Below, in pieces: positions 12,301-27,300 of a stretch of 64,000 nucleotides of DNA. Location of the stretch: the NCBI RefSeq assembly GCF_963675165.1, contig NC_087391.1, forward strand, positions 4,514,646 to 4,578,645, in the 5' to 3' direction. The notes under the pieces were generated by a model. That model was not told where the DNA came from and searched no databases. It saw only the letters and a list, made by a program, of their open reading frames with translations. This DNA is from Halichondria panicea. Taxonomy: Eukaryota > Porifera > Demospongiae > Suberitida > Halichondriidae. The position numbers and the translations under genes were made by a program. Every line of letters starts with the position of its first letter. Positions within the stretch are counted from its first letter, which is position 1.

Positions 12301-15300
12301 TCTTAATGGTCTTTTCGTGAAAGTTTATGCCCTCCGCTGTACAGTATTATGCAGATCCCACACCCACACACACACCACATATCCCCAGGTGCTCCAGGTG
12401 GCGGCGGGCAGCATTGAATTATCCAAGCAGGTGTTCACAGTACGTAACCCCGTGACTCTGACACTGGCCCCAATGGACCACTCACAGGGACGCTCTCCTC
12501 GGGGGGAGCATAGTGGGCGTGTCTCCAAGGATAGGACCACACCCACACCACACAAGAGCACCGACAGTACGTGCTCTAATACACAAGTCATGCTTATATA
12601 ATAATTAGCACTAATAGTTGTCACGTCTTCAAATGATGACATTTTGACCTGTTTCATAATTGGTTCTGACTGTAAGGCTTCTACCTGTTATAATTATGTG
12701 ACTCTACATAGTACACATGACCTTGATGTAATATTGAAGTCAATAGCATAGCGTAAGTGTGACCTTGTAATGGAAGTTCAGGGTGCATGCGAATGGATTT
12801 TGTGGGATGTTTTCATACAAGTGTAATTAGAACAACCAGCATGCAAGTAACTTAATTGCACCTCAATTTGTACGTGTTACAGCATCGCTGGTTGCTTGAG
12901 AACCGTTGTTTGTTTGGGATGACACAGAGAATTATTGTTTCTAGCTGGTTTATCAGATTGAATACCCAGCCGCCCACGATGGGGCACAAAGCATTCTTGT
13001 GTGCTGAAGCCATTCTCCACCCACGGTTATAATAATCCTCTCAGCTAGTCCAGTGATGCTGTGTCTGCTCTGACAGGTCTTCTTTCCACAATAGAGAACA
13101 CGATATCCCCCTAATAGGATTTAACACCCTTGTCTTGGTTGTGTGAACCATTGTGGGCCGGGTATCATGTGCTATTAGGGGGGTGGACAACAGGAAGTAG
13201 AGTCAGGAGCATGAGCTCCTAGTAGTGTGTCTGGTCTGGGAAAGCACTGGTTCAAAGTGCCTCCGTTGCTAGGCTAGCTGTAATTGAATTTTAGTGCAGC
13301 AGCCTTGGATGTTTGCACATGTAACAGTGCATAATTGAAGGTAATAGGCAATAGTCTAGCTGTGCCAGTTTCTGGGTATTCAGATTGAGTTGTTGTACTT
13401 TTTGTGAATGTATTTCTTTCATCGTTTTTCAGAGTGTGTACATTGTGTAAAATATATACACAGGCGCTTATGTGGTAATGATGAAATTGTGTTGCTAGGT
13501 GTTAGTAATATTTCTCGGAGGTTGCTAAGATGTAAGAATGTGGTACGTATTAAACAACAGGGGTAATGTATTGTGTGAAGCTTTTCTATAGTTGAGTAAT
13601 TTACTTAAACTTTTGTGGTCTGTCTTTCCCACAAAGCGACTTAATTTTATTCCATGTGGGGTGGACTGTAATGCCATTATAATTATGTTCTAGCTGATTG
13701 AATTTGTTGATGCTAGTATACATGGCCACTAGATGCATGTACTTACGTTGTCATGTGCTGTTGCCATGCAGGTGTGCAGCTGTCCTCGTATAGACTGACT
13801 AACCTTGTGGACAAGGTCCAAATAGCAGCAAGATCGGTACGTATTTTTAATTTTATGTTGATGATCTTTACCAATGTACACTATCACTCGAACACACAAC
13901 TAACAGTGCATTACCCCACTAATAATTATAATTATGTCTGTGCCACCCCCTCACCCACCCACCCACCTACTCAGGTTATCACTCATTTGTTGAATCTGTT
14001 GGGGCATTTCCCGTTCTCCTGTGGGTCTGCCCAGATGAGCTCGGTGGTGCGTGAGTATCACGACAGCCCCACCTTCCAACATATGCACGAGCTATCCACC
14101 GAGATATTCGACTCTCCTAGAGTTCAGGTATTCTTAATGATACATGTACTGTACTAGCTATGGTCTATAATGGAGGACCCACTAGACTATACAGTGTATA
14201 CAGTGTACATGATGTCAGTGAGTGCTGTTACTACGGATGTGTATGTACTACTTGTTTTTTATTATGCACACTCCAGTGCTGTTCATTCGCCAGTGTGAAT
14301 TGAGCCCACCACACACACCACCACCCTCACACACACTCACTACACACCCCCACCCTCACATACACTCACTACACACCCCAACCCTCACATACACTCACCA
14401 TACACACCACCCCCTCACACACACTCACACACACACCATCCCCCTCACACACACTCACCACACATCCCCACCCCTTCACACGCCCCCACCCCCACATACA
14501 CTCCCACACACACCACCCCTTCACACACTCCCACCCCCACACACACAGTTCTTCTCTTTCAACAACACGGCCATCGTCACTCTGGTCGAGATTCCAACTC
14601 AAGTGAGTCGCACATTATTAATTAACTATTATTTAGGGTCACGATAATTATGTTCAGATCAGTTAGGGCTGCATCCAGGATTTTGGATCAGGGGGGGCGA
14701 AATGAGCAAATTAAAATGTAGGAGGGGCGAAGTCATCAGAACTATAGCAGTACAAATGAATCTGCCAGATCCTGGGGGGGGGGGGGCGATTACCCCCCTC
14801 AATGCAGCCCTGGATCTGCAATAGAAAATCCCATTATCAAGGAAGTGTACCATATATTATATATTAAATGCAAATTGCTTCATTGCCGTCTTGGCCAACG
14901 GGTAGTGGTTAGTTCTAATTTTACTATTTCTGCTCCTTTCACTTTTCTTCGCCTGCCAAACCACCCCCTTTGAAGGCCGGCTCTGTGACAATTATTCACT
15001 CAATAGAGACAAAGTAACTGCTATAATTGATCTTTGCTGTGGTATCTGGCTCCTCTGCAGACCAAACATTCTAAAAATGCTGGGTTTGGAGGCTTATTTG
15101 ATTATCCTGATCTTTGTTTGCCGTGTGAAACCTCTAGAGTGTGGTTTCTAGCCTGGTTAATAGATATTAAGTGTTTGTGTTGGCAAGTGAAGTGGAAAAA
15201 CAACATGCAACGGGTCATTATGGCATTGTTGATACTGGCAGGGTCAACACGGTGTGCTTGTGTGTACAAACTGTTTGCAAGAATCAGTGGGTGGTTGGCA

Positions 15301-18300
15301 AGCCAGCATTAGTGCTCACATATACAAGGCTGTTTGTTGGCGTGGATATGTAGTTTTTAGTTGGTTACTTCCACTCCATGTAAATAATACAGTTAAAAGT
15401 ACGTGCGTATAATTATATTATCGGTACGGTGTTTGCTATCAATAAAGTAGTTTTACCATAGTTCTCTTGACTGATCATCTTGTAGCTGGCATAATATTGG
15501 CTCAAAAACATTCCTTCATGTACTGTAAAGGTGACCCTATAAGCACACACTGCATGTACATGTACATGTGTATCGTTAGCATATGCACTTAAATTCTTCC
15601 AACCATAAGCTTAGGACACATATTTATGGCTAAGCATCCTTGGGATTTAATGAAAATGAGAGGTCCTATTACACTTGTCCGCATTCAAAAGGTGATTTGC
15701 CACTTATCTCACAGTGACACGTCCTCCGTCCATACCACCCCAGCCTTTGATCTATTTTGGTATTTCCTTCACAGCTGCACTCCTAAGAGAGACTTGAGGC
15801 CTTTCAGGAATTCTGTATTTGATATCTTTTTAATTGAATATCCGTATGTGGTGTCGGTAGCCATGCTACTTTTCTCGGTTGCTGTGTAATAAAAAAAACC
15901 GATACTCTTGTTCTGTGCGGTAGTTTGTGTCATTAATTTGTACAGCATTATATACATGCTCTGTACTGTACTTGCAGTCACGTAATTGAGAGTGAATATT
16001 TTTGTCTGACCTAGCAGGGTTCTATCTTTGGGGGGGAGGGGGGAGGGGAGACAAATTAAGTAAGGAGGGTTCGCAGGTCCTCCCCCGGGAAAAAAATTAT
16101 TTTAGCTCCTCAGAAATGCCATTTTGTAGATTGTAGACTCTCCGTAGTTTTTAATTAAGAATTTACCAGTTAGTGGAGGGGGGAGAGCTAGAGTGGTTGG
16201 GAGAGAAGCTTCCTCCCCTCCACTGGATATAACCCTGCCCAGAACTGTTTAACTCTTCTTGTACTGATTTTAGTGTGTAAGTATCTACATATATGTGTAG
16301 AACGATAATATACTCATTAACCCCTCTCTCCCCCTTCACACACACTCAGCTGAGTGGCGTGCCTTCAGAGGTTAAGACGGCCAACTACCAGACGAGAGTG
16401 ATAGTGAGGGATGTGAGTGGCAAGTACAGCTGGGACAGTGCCGTGCTCTACGGGCCAGAGAAGACCCCCTCACAAGATGGTGAGTCTCCATGCAGTTATG
16501 CTTTTTGCAAAATTACGATGTACCTGATTAAACGCCCGCGCAGTAATCTTAGCGTATTATATATACCATAAGTTGAAGGGCAAGCTTGTGGTATGCACAT
16601 TGTATGCTTCGATTAACCTTTTGAACCATTGTGTACTGTATAATATTTATGTACAGTATAAGTGGAGATCGATGTAGTATAATTATGTATGTCCAAGCTA
16701 GATCATTAATTATTTCCTTTCCTGTATGCGAAATTTGATAGCCTTTATTCAATTAAAGTATGTAATGGATCACACGGCCCACTCCTGTAACCATAGGTGA
16801 GTGGCCGTGTGTACTTGTACTTGTACATGCATGTGTAACGAGGCGTGCAATCCATACAACCAAATGCAGCTCTTCAAAAGCAGAACTAGGTCCCCTATTT
16901 GGCCCATAAGCCCTCTGAGTGAGTGCATGTTGCGTTAACTAGGTTAACTATCAGCGTGACTCGGCTAAGCTTCTGTTGTTGTTTGTTGGTGTTGGGTATT
17001 GTGGATTACTCTCGCTACTTAATCAAGTTTGCAAACACAACGTATTATTATTATTATTCACCTTACTAGTACCAAGAGTTCATTAGGAATAGTAGCAACT
17101 CCACTTAAAACTGTAGTAGGCGTTCTTTCAACCTACGGCACAACCACATGCTGTTGTATAAACTGTGAAATCAAATTTGCAATGAATAAGATAGTGATTA
17201 GACTATTACAGTTATCAAGAGATAAGAGTTAGAAAGCGTGTCTCTACTGTTAGTGACAGAGCACTAGTCTAAGAGCATTGATCATGATTCCTAGGGTTAC
17301 GTGTATGTACATGTAGTGTTTAGTTGTGACTATGTAACGTGTGTGTTTAGGTGACTATGTAATGTGTATGTTTAGTTGTGACTATGCAACGTGTGTGTTT
17401 AGGGGAAAGTGGTGTATAAAAGGTGTTCCCTGTGTACTCGTACTTACATGCATTGAGTATTTTGTACGTGCATGTAGGTGTGTGTGTGTGTGTGTGTAGG
17501 TGTGTGTGTGTGTGTGTAGGTATGTGTGTGTGTGTGTGTAGGTGTGTGTGTGTGTGTGTACGTTTGTCTTACTTTGATCCAAATTGTATACTTAGATAAA
17601 GGGTGCCTATAGCAACCAACGTTTTTTTGATGAGCTACTAACTACCGGGCAACATGAAGGGGGGTGGTGTCAAGTGGGGTGGGGGCAATCAGTTGGATGG
17701 TAGCGACTACATACAGTGTACTTCGTTTGTTGGAACACTCTTATTATTATGCACAGTTGTGTTTTTAGCATGCGTCTTCTTGCATCATAATCGATTATTA
17801 CATAAAAATGGAACAAGTGTGTGTGTGTATATGGCTGTAAAGACTCATTAACTAATCAGCCACCCATAATCTGACATGATCACAGGATGTTGTGCAGGGC
17901 CGGTATATTCCTGGATTCCTAGGTCACCTGTTATTGCTGAGTTGGGTTACTGCCAATGAGGAGGTTTCCCACACTAGCTTGTTTATAACTAGCCGGTTAG
18001 ATCTCTTTGATGTGGTACGATTAGCATTCTTTATACGCTTTGGATCATGTTTTGATTCTTTCTGTGATTCCTAATAAGTAATGGTTGTCCATTACTTCAT
18101 GTGTGTTACTAGGAAATCATATTATTAATTGCTTCATCTATGAAACCAGTTCTCGGTGGCTTCTAAAAGTAGTTTCTACTTTTGATGATTTTAATTTCTC
18201 TGGTTTTAATATGTGCCAATGCAACTATTTAGTTAGTCACCATAATTATCATGTCCTGTTGTGTAAAGTGAGAAAGAGGTAGTTCATATTTTAAGTCTTT

Positions 18301-20205
18301 AGGAGCACTTCCCATGTGACATAAAATGATGCATTTCCTATCTTAGTTGTAAACTCAACTCCAGTAAGTCAAAAGGTCAGTCACCCTGACTACACGTATG
18401 TGTGTGTGATGGAATAGCTTGAGTCATGATTTCCTCTATTTCTGTGAACTCCATAGGAGGCTCAATTCTTGGAAGTTAAGCCACAAGTATCATTAGTCAC
18501 GCTTCCAATGTCCTAAATGATCACATTTCGGTACTCTTTAGATCGTGAGTTAGGTTAGCCTCGATCCCAGGCCAAGTCAAAAGGTCAGTCACCATGACTA
18601 CATACATATGTACGTACGTGTGTGGGATGGAATAGCTTGAGTCATGATTTCCTCTATTTCTGTGAACTATGTAGCTCAATACTTGGAAGTTAAGCCACAA
18701 GTATCATTAGTCACGCTTCCAATGTCCTAAATGATCACATTTCGGTACTCTTTAGATTGTGAGTTAGGTTAGCCTCGATCCCAGGCCAAGTCAAAAGGTC
18801 AGTCACCATGACTACATACATATGTACGTACGTGTGTGTGATGGAATAGCTTGAGTCATGATTTCCTCTATTTCTGTGAACTCCATAGGAGGCTCAATTC
18901 TTGGAAGTTAAGCCACAAGTATCATTAGTCACGCTTCCAATGTCCTAAATGATCACATTTCGGCACTCTTTAGATCGTGAGTTAGGTTAGCCTCGATTTA
19001 GGCCTTGCGAAGGAGGCTAGAGTTAGGTATGGTTGTGGGGCTCCCCCTTTTGTTGTCCCACAATATTTGTTGTGCCACTACAACTTGTAAATGGACACAC
19101 TTTGTTGACACAACAGTAGTAAGATGTGTAGATATTCATTGGTGTAGTTAATGATATTCATAATCCAATTAATGTGTTTTGACCGCTGGCTGATTGTATA
19201 CAAACAGATGCATACACAGCAAAACCAAAATGAGTAGGTGGATACGCTACACATGTTTCTACTTGGCCCAGGACCCAGCATAATCACTGCTAGTGGGTGG
19301 GTGTGCAGCATACGTGCAGTGGACTTTAAGGCTCTTCTTAATAAGGTTCTAGTTTTGACCATTTTAGTACTTGCTTGAGGTTGCCAGCATGTTCAATGGT
19401 AGAGCTGAAGCCACTACAAGGGCTCTCTGAAGTGCACCACACATGTGCCCTCTAAAGGTAGTCTGTGACTGTTTAGTCTCGGCCCAAGTGGGAGGACTCA
19501 ATGATATCACAAACTCCCACGACTGTGAACTGTGAATCTCAGAAAGTTTGTCACATTTATCCTCGATTATTAATAATACTGAAATTAGTTGCTCATACCT
19601 GCCTAATAGGACCAATGGCTAGGATTACCGTGTCTGTCTCATTACAGAACAATGCGTATGGATAATGGATTAGTTGCATGCTCACTGTTGGGGATTCTGT
19701 TGTTCACTAGGTTCAAGACGTTGGACTCCATACTTTATAGTGTTTAGACTAGTCTGAGGTGTTTGTTCAGCTCATAACCTGAGCCACTACTGTGTGTGTG
19801 CCTAATTTGCATGGCTTCCAACTTGTGACCCAAACTGGTCAGGTCTTAAACTGATAAGATTCCAAAAATGTCCTTTGTTGGTTCTCCCTGATGAGATTAA
19901 CGGCCTTGCAGACTGGCAGTGGCAGTGGTTAGTCCAACTCTGTTTATCTTACACAGCAGGCAGCTGTAATTTATGTTTGTGGTCAGTATGTATGACAACA
20001 ATGCTCTTGTAGTGGGCAAACACTATGATAATGGCCTCGTGTGCAGTCTAAATGCTTTGAATTTTGAATTTCATAAGGACCACCTAGCTGTCCGGACATA
20101 CTGTAGTGCTTACCAAACACATACAAGCACAGTACACACAAACACAAACACATTCTCGTTAATTATCTCTCTTTTGTTACACACACACAAAAAACCACCA
20201 CCACA

Positions 20206-20246
<41 letters not shown>

Positions 20247-23200
20247 ACGCACATATACACGCACACACAGACCACCACCCATCACTGACGAGCTCTGAGA
20301 CTGCAGAGTCTCTAATGGACTATCTGTCCCTGATCTCCCAGTCTACCCCCGTCCCTGACTCGCCCTCTCTCCCCAGTGACCCCCTCCAACCACCCTCCTG
20401 GAGAACACATAACAACTCAAGCAGAGACGTCCTGGAAGATGTGAGTTGAGTCACCGTGTTCTAGAGTGGAGGGCGGAGCTAAAAGTACCTAGTTATTTTC
20501 TTTCCACTATAAACTAGTGATCGATAATCCCATCTGGGGTGAACATTTAATCTTTGCTGTGGCTGTATTGCTGTAGCTACCGAATCTGATACCTTTGGCA
20601 GGGAGGAGGCATTTACTATCTTGCTTGTTATGTAACACTGAGATACATGTTTTGTATGAGTAAGAAGAGGACTGCTCAGTTTACACTGTAGTTATATGGG
20701 ATGACATGATAGGCAGCATTCAGGAACCAGCATTCAGTATTTATACTTCATGTGCAACAATATCCTAGTGTGCGTTTCATGCTGCTGTTCTGTGACTTAA
20801 CAAATTCTGTTTGATCTCTCTCGTTAGCTACTGGTGCATATTGAGACCACCAGTCCTGAGTGTGTGTTGTTCCCTGGTACCTCGGGACTGTGTGAGGCTG
20901 TGCCTGTGGGGAGTGGTGTGGGCGTAAGGAACGAGGGTGTGAGAGGGACAGAAGAGGAGATGCTCCTCTTATTGAATCACCAACACTTTAACGAGCAGAG
21001 ATATGTCAACGAAACAAAACACATGCAAAGGTGTGAGACAAGTACTACTGTAACCCAAACTTTGTACATACAGTTGTGTAGTTTGAATGAAAAGATGACG
21101 AGTTTTAAACCAATAGCTGCTAAAGCTTGTTTTATGTGCTGATCAATAACTATATAGCAACCAGTGCTTGGCACTAGCCCCCTTTTTTGGTAATTGCACT
21201 TAATTATTAATATCCGACTTACCACATGAAAGTGGCCAAGTGTTATTGTAGTAGGATATCCGCCTCTAGTGAGCCAAGTACTAGTTAGTGAGCCAACTAA
21301 TTTGTTGTGATGGTACATGTATATGTATCCCCTCTCCCCTCCCATCTCTCCCCCTCCCTACCCACTCTGCCAAGGGACTTTCCTGAGCTTGGCCTTATAA
21401 GGTCTTAGAGTGGTGGTGAGAGTAGTACCCTTTACAAGAGTATCCTTAGTACATGTTTGAGGTCTCAATTACTGGGTATGTGACACAAGCTGGTGTGTGT
21501 ACAACTAGATTTACTACTATTTTTAAATTTGATGAAATGCTTGATGATTGTGCATGTCTGGTTAAGTAGCTTTTCCTGAGTCAATTGTTCACATTAAACG
21601 AGTGGTTAATCACGACTAAACTGACACTAGAAATTCGCGTGGGACTGCTTGATGTGTATTATACTCTTGGATTACAATTAGCTCAAATGATTGTTGTCAT
21701 TCATCACTGACAACAGAGCAGGCATTTAGTTATGGTGTCAGTAACACTTGAAACTTGAGCCTTGGGTGTGTTCATTGAGCCAGTAATGCTCTTAATTGAT
21801 AACTCCCGTGGACATTTTAACATGTCTCCACCTTGTATGTAGCTTGACTGGCTGCAGGGCGTATAGGCTTGAAATAATTACCGTGTTTTAAAGTTTTGCT
21901 GATACGGTAAATAGAAGCCTGGAATGTGTTTGTACAGCGTTCTACGTAATCTTGTCTACACAGTTCTGATTGGACGTCGTTTGATATGTGATATAGTTGA
22001 TATCATTTCTGAGCTCTCTGTAAGGTAGTGGCTGATGTGTGATGCAATATCTAGCACACTAACTAGAGTATGGTTGTACTCCATGTACGTACATGTACGT
22101 GCCTCGATATTTGCTCTGTGTATGACTTCTCTTTGCACGCACATACCACAGTATGCAGGGAGAGTGTGCAGCCATTCCCAAGTTCTTCCCCAGTTCTCTG
22201 CCCTTCCATCACTGCCGACTCTTCTTATCACATCTGGGCATGCTCAGTTGGGAGAAAAGGTAAACCCCCCCCCCGGCTACATGTACATGTGCAGTAACTA
22301 ATGACGATTTGACATTGTGTACTCTTATCATCATAATCTCTTAGTGGTTGTCTATTTCCGATTCTTATGAGTTATCATCGTATTCAGACACTAGTGTTGT
22401 GTATTGGGTATTCTTAGCTATTTTCAAAGGATGTTGGATAATCAGTGAGTGCTTCAATTTCTTATGAATTTATACTGTAGCTGAACAGTAGTGTATGTTT
22501 CATATTGGTTATCACAAGTCCCCAATGACAGAAACTAGTTGGGATTTTCTACTCGCAATTAACATAGCAGAAACTAAAAACCAATTAAGCTTCTAAAATT
22601 ACAAGTTGCCCTGTGTGCATGCAATTTCACCTTTCTTGAGTTGCACATGTGCATGTGCATGCAATTTCAACACACATGATCTATTGGTTAATAATGGGAT
22701 GTTAGGGTGTACCTGCATGTGGGCAGGATATGATTGATGGCAGGAAATGAGACCAGGGTGCTCTTGTGAATGGGGAGGGCAATGGGGTGGGTGGATTGAT
22801 CAGGTACTCGTTGCCAATCTGGCTATGTAGCTCGCCTAAAAGCCAATTAAATAAGGGGGCATGCACTGGCTGCTAAATTCCATATAGGCTCATTTATAGT
22901 TGAGATATTTGCTGATAGCCGAAAAGCAATTAATTTATAGTCTGCAATCAAATTGGCTCCCTTTTTATTAGACACCCACTATGTACAGTACTGTACATGT
23001 GTATCCCTTCATCACATTGCCTCCGCATACAACAGTGGTAAGCACACTGTGTTCTTTTGAAGGATTCTCCCTGTATAATTAGTCATATTATATGGAGCTC
23101 AATCCTTTGAACAGTAGGCCTTCTTTTGGCGCAAAGGATGCTACACACTAGGATTTCCTGACATGGGGCGAGTATCCTTCGTGTGACAATAGCTTCAAAG

Positions 23201-24338
23201 TCTATCAGTAATAATGTCAGTCTACCCGGTAGTATCTATGGCTTGTGATTTTAGGAAGAAGCTGGTGTACATACAATGTAGTGGGTGTGTGTTTGATTAT
23301 GTATTGCTCTGTAGGAACCACTTGGACCTGCTGGAGAAGAGCAAGCAGTTGATCCTGGAGCTGAAGCATCTCGATAATGTGCAGGCACAGACGTAAGTGC
23401 AGTACGCAATTCTCTCTGCAACCTATTCCGCATGCACACACGGGTACACTCACATCCCTCACCTCTCACACTCACATCCCTCACCCTCACTCACACACAC
23501 CACAGTAGCCGACAGACGTACAAGGTGGCGGTTCTCTACGTGGCACCAGGTCAGGAGGACAAGAGCTCCATCTTCTCAAACAGCCGGGGGAGCAGAGAGT
23601 ACGAGGAGTTCCTGGCAGGTCTTGGCTGGGAGGTGGGTCCCCTTGATTGGTACTTAATGTTGGATGACCTATACATACATGTATATGTAGAGATACACAA
23701 CGTTGCATTTCGCTGGCCATGATTACCCAAATTGCTACTTTGTCTGTTAGCAATTTAGGAATAATACTAGAGTGCAAACCCTCGGCAATTGTACGTCTCA
23801 TAAGACTGCTGCAGTTTGTAAAAATCAGTAGGATACATGTATTTACATGAAAATGGAAACCAAGCAGCAACTACCAATGAACGCTATGGCAGTGGGGCCA
23901 TGATCAGAACTATCACATGCACTAGGACTAGGATCACAGCAGAGTCAGCTATACAAATAAGGCACCTGAGGAGCCCTGGTTAGTTAGTAGGATTACAGCA
24001 GAGCAGGCCTGAAGTGTTAAAAGTACACCAGGCTGACATGCAGTGGGACCAGAGTAGGCTCACAGTAGCCAGCAAAGAAGCCTGTAGTCTCTTCCCATGA
24101 AAAAACAAATGTAGCCACATGGCTCTAATAGTGCGCATGTGTAATATAATTATAGTGCCTCGAATTAAATCCACTTATATCTAGCTAACTCTAATGGTTA
24201 AGTTCAAGCTTCTTTGCTTTTATTCGACAATGAAGCTTTAACATCGAAATCTGCCACTAGTAACGTGCTTTGTGAAGGCTATCCATGATGTAAACGCACC
24301 GCTATGGCATCCAGGTGAGCAGGCTCAGAAATCTTAAG

Positions 24339-24379
<41 letters not shown>

Positions 24380-27300
24380 CAATCAACCGACTACTATACC
24401 CATGACCACCCACACGCCTCCCGGTAATAAAGATTTTTTAAAGAATACCTTGGACAAATTGGGAGGATAAACAGTACCAAAGAATCCTTATAATGTGTTG
24501 GGGTGACCTTCTTATCAACTTGCTGTGGTAGGACTATACAAACTGTACACTTATAATTATGTGGCCATCACATACTTGCTTGAGTGACTTGCAATTGGTT
24601 ATGACACTTGTCACTCATTATTACTGGCCCAGAGGAGGTGGGACATATGACATGCGTATATGAAGCACTACAAGTTCAGTGCATTGGCCGAACGTTATCA
24701 CGTGACCGCCACAATGACATCAATACACTGAAGTTGTAGTGATTCGTGACGCATGTCCTCTGACTGTAGCGTATTGAATCTAAGTGGCATGTTCAAACAC
24801 AACTTCCTACAAATTGTTTACGAACTGATTGCAGTACAGGAAAGCTTGTAGGAACTACATGTACATGCAGATGTATGTGCCAGTGGATGCGTAGTGTTTA
24901 TTGCATTACAGCTTGGTGTGCGGTATGCTTACAACATTGCTTCACAGTTCTCTATAGTATCTGGTAAACATCCAGTTCTTAGTCTGAGAGGCTTCATACC
25001 TTGTAGGTAGTGTGTAGGACGTTGGGTAATCCCAATACTGATCTCTAGGTCTTCCCAAATTAATATAGTTGTTGATTTCAATTTTGCTTAGAATTGAGTG
25101 TATTGGGATCTTTAATCTATTTCCTATTCAATGGAGGATTCTTAGAACCCTTCACTGGCTGTATCTTCTGACTGTAACATGTGTCTTCTGGTGGGTATGT
25201 GTCTAGCTGCAGGGACTTAAAGACATTCCTGTTTACCTCTAGCAGACACAGTGATTCAATAACCTCACTATAATATTATAGCAATCACTCTGATCTTGCA
25301 CTGTAGTAGCACCAACCTCCTTTGATTGCCCACTAGTCTCTTAGCAACAACTGGCCATTGTTTACAGGACTCTTTCTTCTATTAACAGACAATTTGCAGG
25401 TCCTTGAAGATTTTTGTTGTGGTATATACACATGCTCTAGTATAGCCCTTCTAAAGTCTGTTGTTAAGTGTTATGTGGTCAGCTGGGACCAACTGCTTCT
25501 AAGCTCCTGCAAGGCTTCAAATTGTCTTGCTGACACTGTCTTTAATCTATAATCACATTGATTGTGTCCTCAAAAGCTTAGTCTATGACAAAGAGAAGGA
25601 GCTTTCTTCCCTCTGTTTGAAGTTACAGCAATGGATAATGAATATTCATAAGGTTAACACCTAGGGCATGTTAAGAATTGTATGGCTGCAATTATACGTT
25701 TGCAAGTTGTTTGAGAGGTCATTCCTTCGTTCTCACCCTTGATACTATTTAGATTTTTCAGGCAGTAGTTCACTTTATGATTCACCTTCTATCATTTCCT
25801 ACTGGGAGCTTATTACATTCCTTCCACAAATGCCTCCAGGCATATTCACCTACTGTTGCTGGTTGCCTTGGTTGCATTGTTGTCCAACATTATGGTATCT
25901 GGCCTGTGCCCATTGTAAACAATAATACTGTTCATTGCTTCCTGCTCATGCTTAGTCTACTAGTCAGTCATGACTCAACTCCTCTCTTGTCTGCCTTTCT
26001 TTTTCCATTCACACACTGGACTTGCAGGAGCATCTATATGCAGTGTCTCTTGCATGGTTCTTACCATTCAGTGGTGGACATGTTTGGAGATGGGGTGCAT
26101 TGTGTGTGTACATTGCTAGGCTGGACGTGGTGGCATCTACGTTCATTAATTTAGGGGCTATATATATATTTGAAATCAAGGATTTTGGGCCCCCATTAAA
26201 GATCAGTAGATTACTAATTAGAGCTAATTTTAAATTTTACCTTCCAGACAAGTTATTGTCCTTGCTAGCGAAACTGATTCATACTCCCCTCCTCACCCCC
26301 CACACACACACGCTAGGTGGAGATGGAGACTCACTCTGGCTACATGGGAGGTCTAAAGAGGGAGTTCTGTGCTAACTGCACCCTGCCCTATTATGCCACC
26401 TCCTCTGAAGAGGTGCTCTTCCACGTGGCTACCAGACTACCCCTCAAGATTGATCAGAAGGTACAATTATGCATGATGAAAATGTCAGTGGTTTAAAAGT
26501 GCTGAACACTGTAAAAAGTCCAAAATTTAGCTGAACTGATTTACCTATTTTAAGTCCCAGGGTATATGCTATGCTGTGTTCTGTTTCATATTGATAGCAT
26601 GCCTAGTTAGCAAAGCCATTGTTGGGTGCATGGTCACTCAAAGTCCCTCCAGTTTTTGTGGCATTCATTTTTACTATGGAAGTCTCATCAGCTCTCTCTA
26701 CATAGACTTTAAGTTGATAATTCCTGTGTATTCATGCGCAGTAATAGTGTTGTATCCATCTTGTTAGCTAAAATCAGAACTTCATTATGATCTACCTATA
26801 ATGTAATTTTTAAACTGTTGTTTCAGGATGTTTGCTCGTAAATTTAGTCTGCCTGGAGAGAAAGTGAACATGTTTTAGATAGTTAGCATGTCACCTTGTT
26901 GACGTTATTTTCTCATGTTGGCAAACTTCTTCCACTAATCGCCTGCCTCTAGACACTATATCTACCACTTTTGGAAATGTACCCCGTGCCAGTGTTAAGT
27001 GGAGGTCACAACTAGATGGATTGTGTTATGGCTTGACCTAACCAACTACGAAGTAATTATCATGTGTTCGTATTTCCGTCTACATTTAAGGATATTGGTG
27101 CACTTGTACAATTTGAATATTTCATTAATTTCCTGTTTGTTTCAAGGAAATACATTATTATAGCGATGTTTTGTTATCTTGTTGATGTTTATGCAGTTGC
27201 AGTTACGGCTGTAATTGTTAAGCGGCTTGTGATGACTCTTTTTCTGCATTGTGCATTGTCTAGGAGAGGCAGCATACATTCATTAGAAGCATAACCAAGT

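Larger units (their letters stand above)
14603..16349 (+). other. RALGAPA intron 21
   Basis: A 1.7-kb intron holding two G-rich foldback elements (14662-14825, 16013-16240). Between them I see AT-rich unique sequence with no recognisable gene. Confidence 0.6.
16480..20270 (+). other. RALGAPA intron 22
   Basis: A 3.8-kb intron. It contains a TG microsatellite (17479-17562), a three-copy tandem repeat (18366-18998) and a CA tract next to the acceptor (20176-20270). No ORF in it has recognisable similarity, and I see no RNA gene. Confidence 0.6.

Noticed and set aside
14369-14602. Long ORFs on both strands through the CACA-rich tract, and similar ORFs at 10628-11216.
   Set aside because: They are low-complexity translations of tandem repeats; the real exons there are 14549-14602 and 11017-11171.
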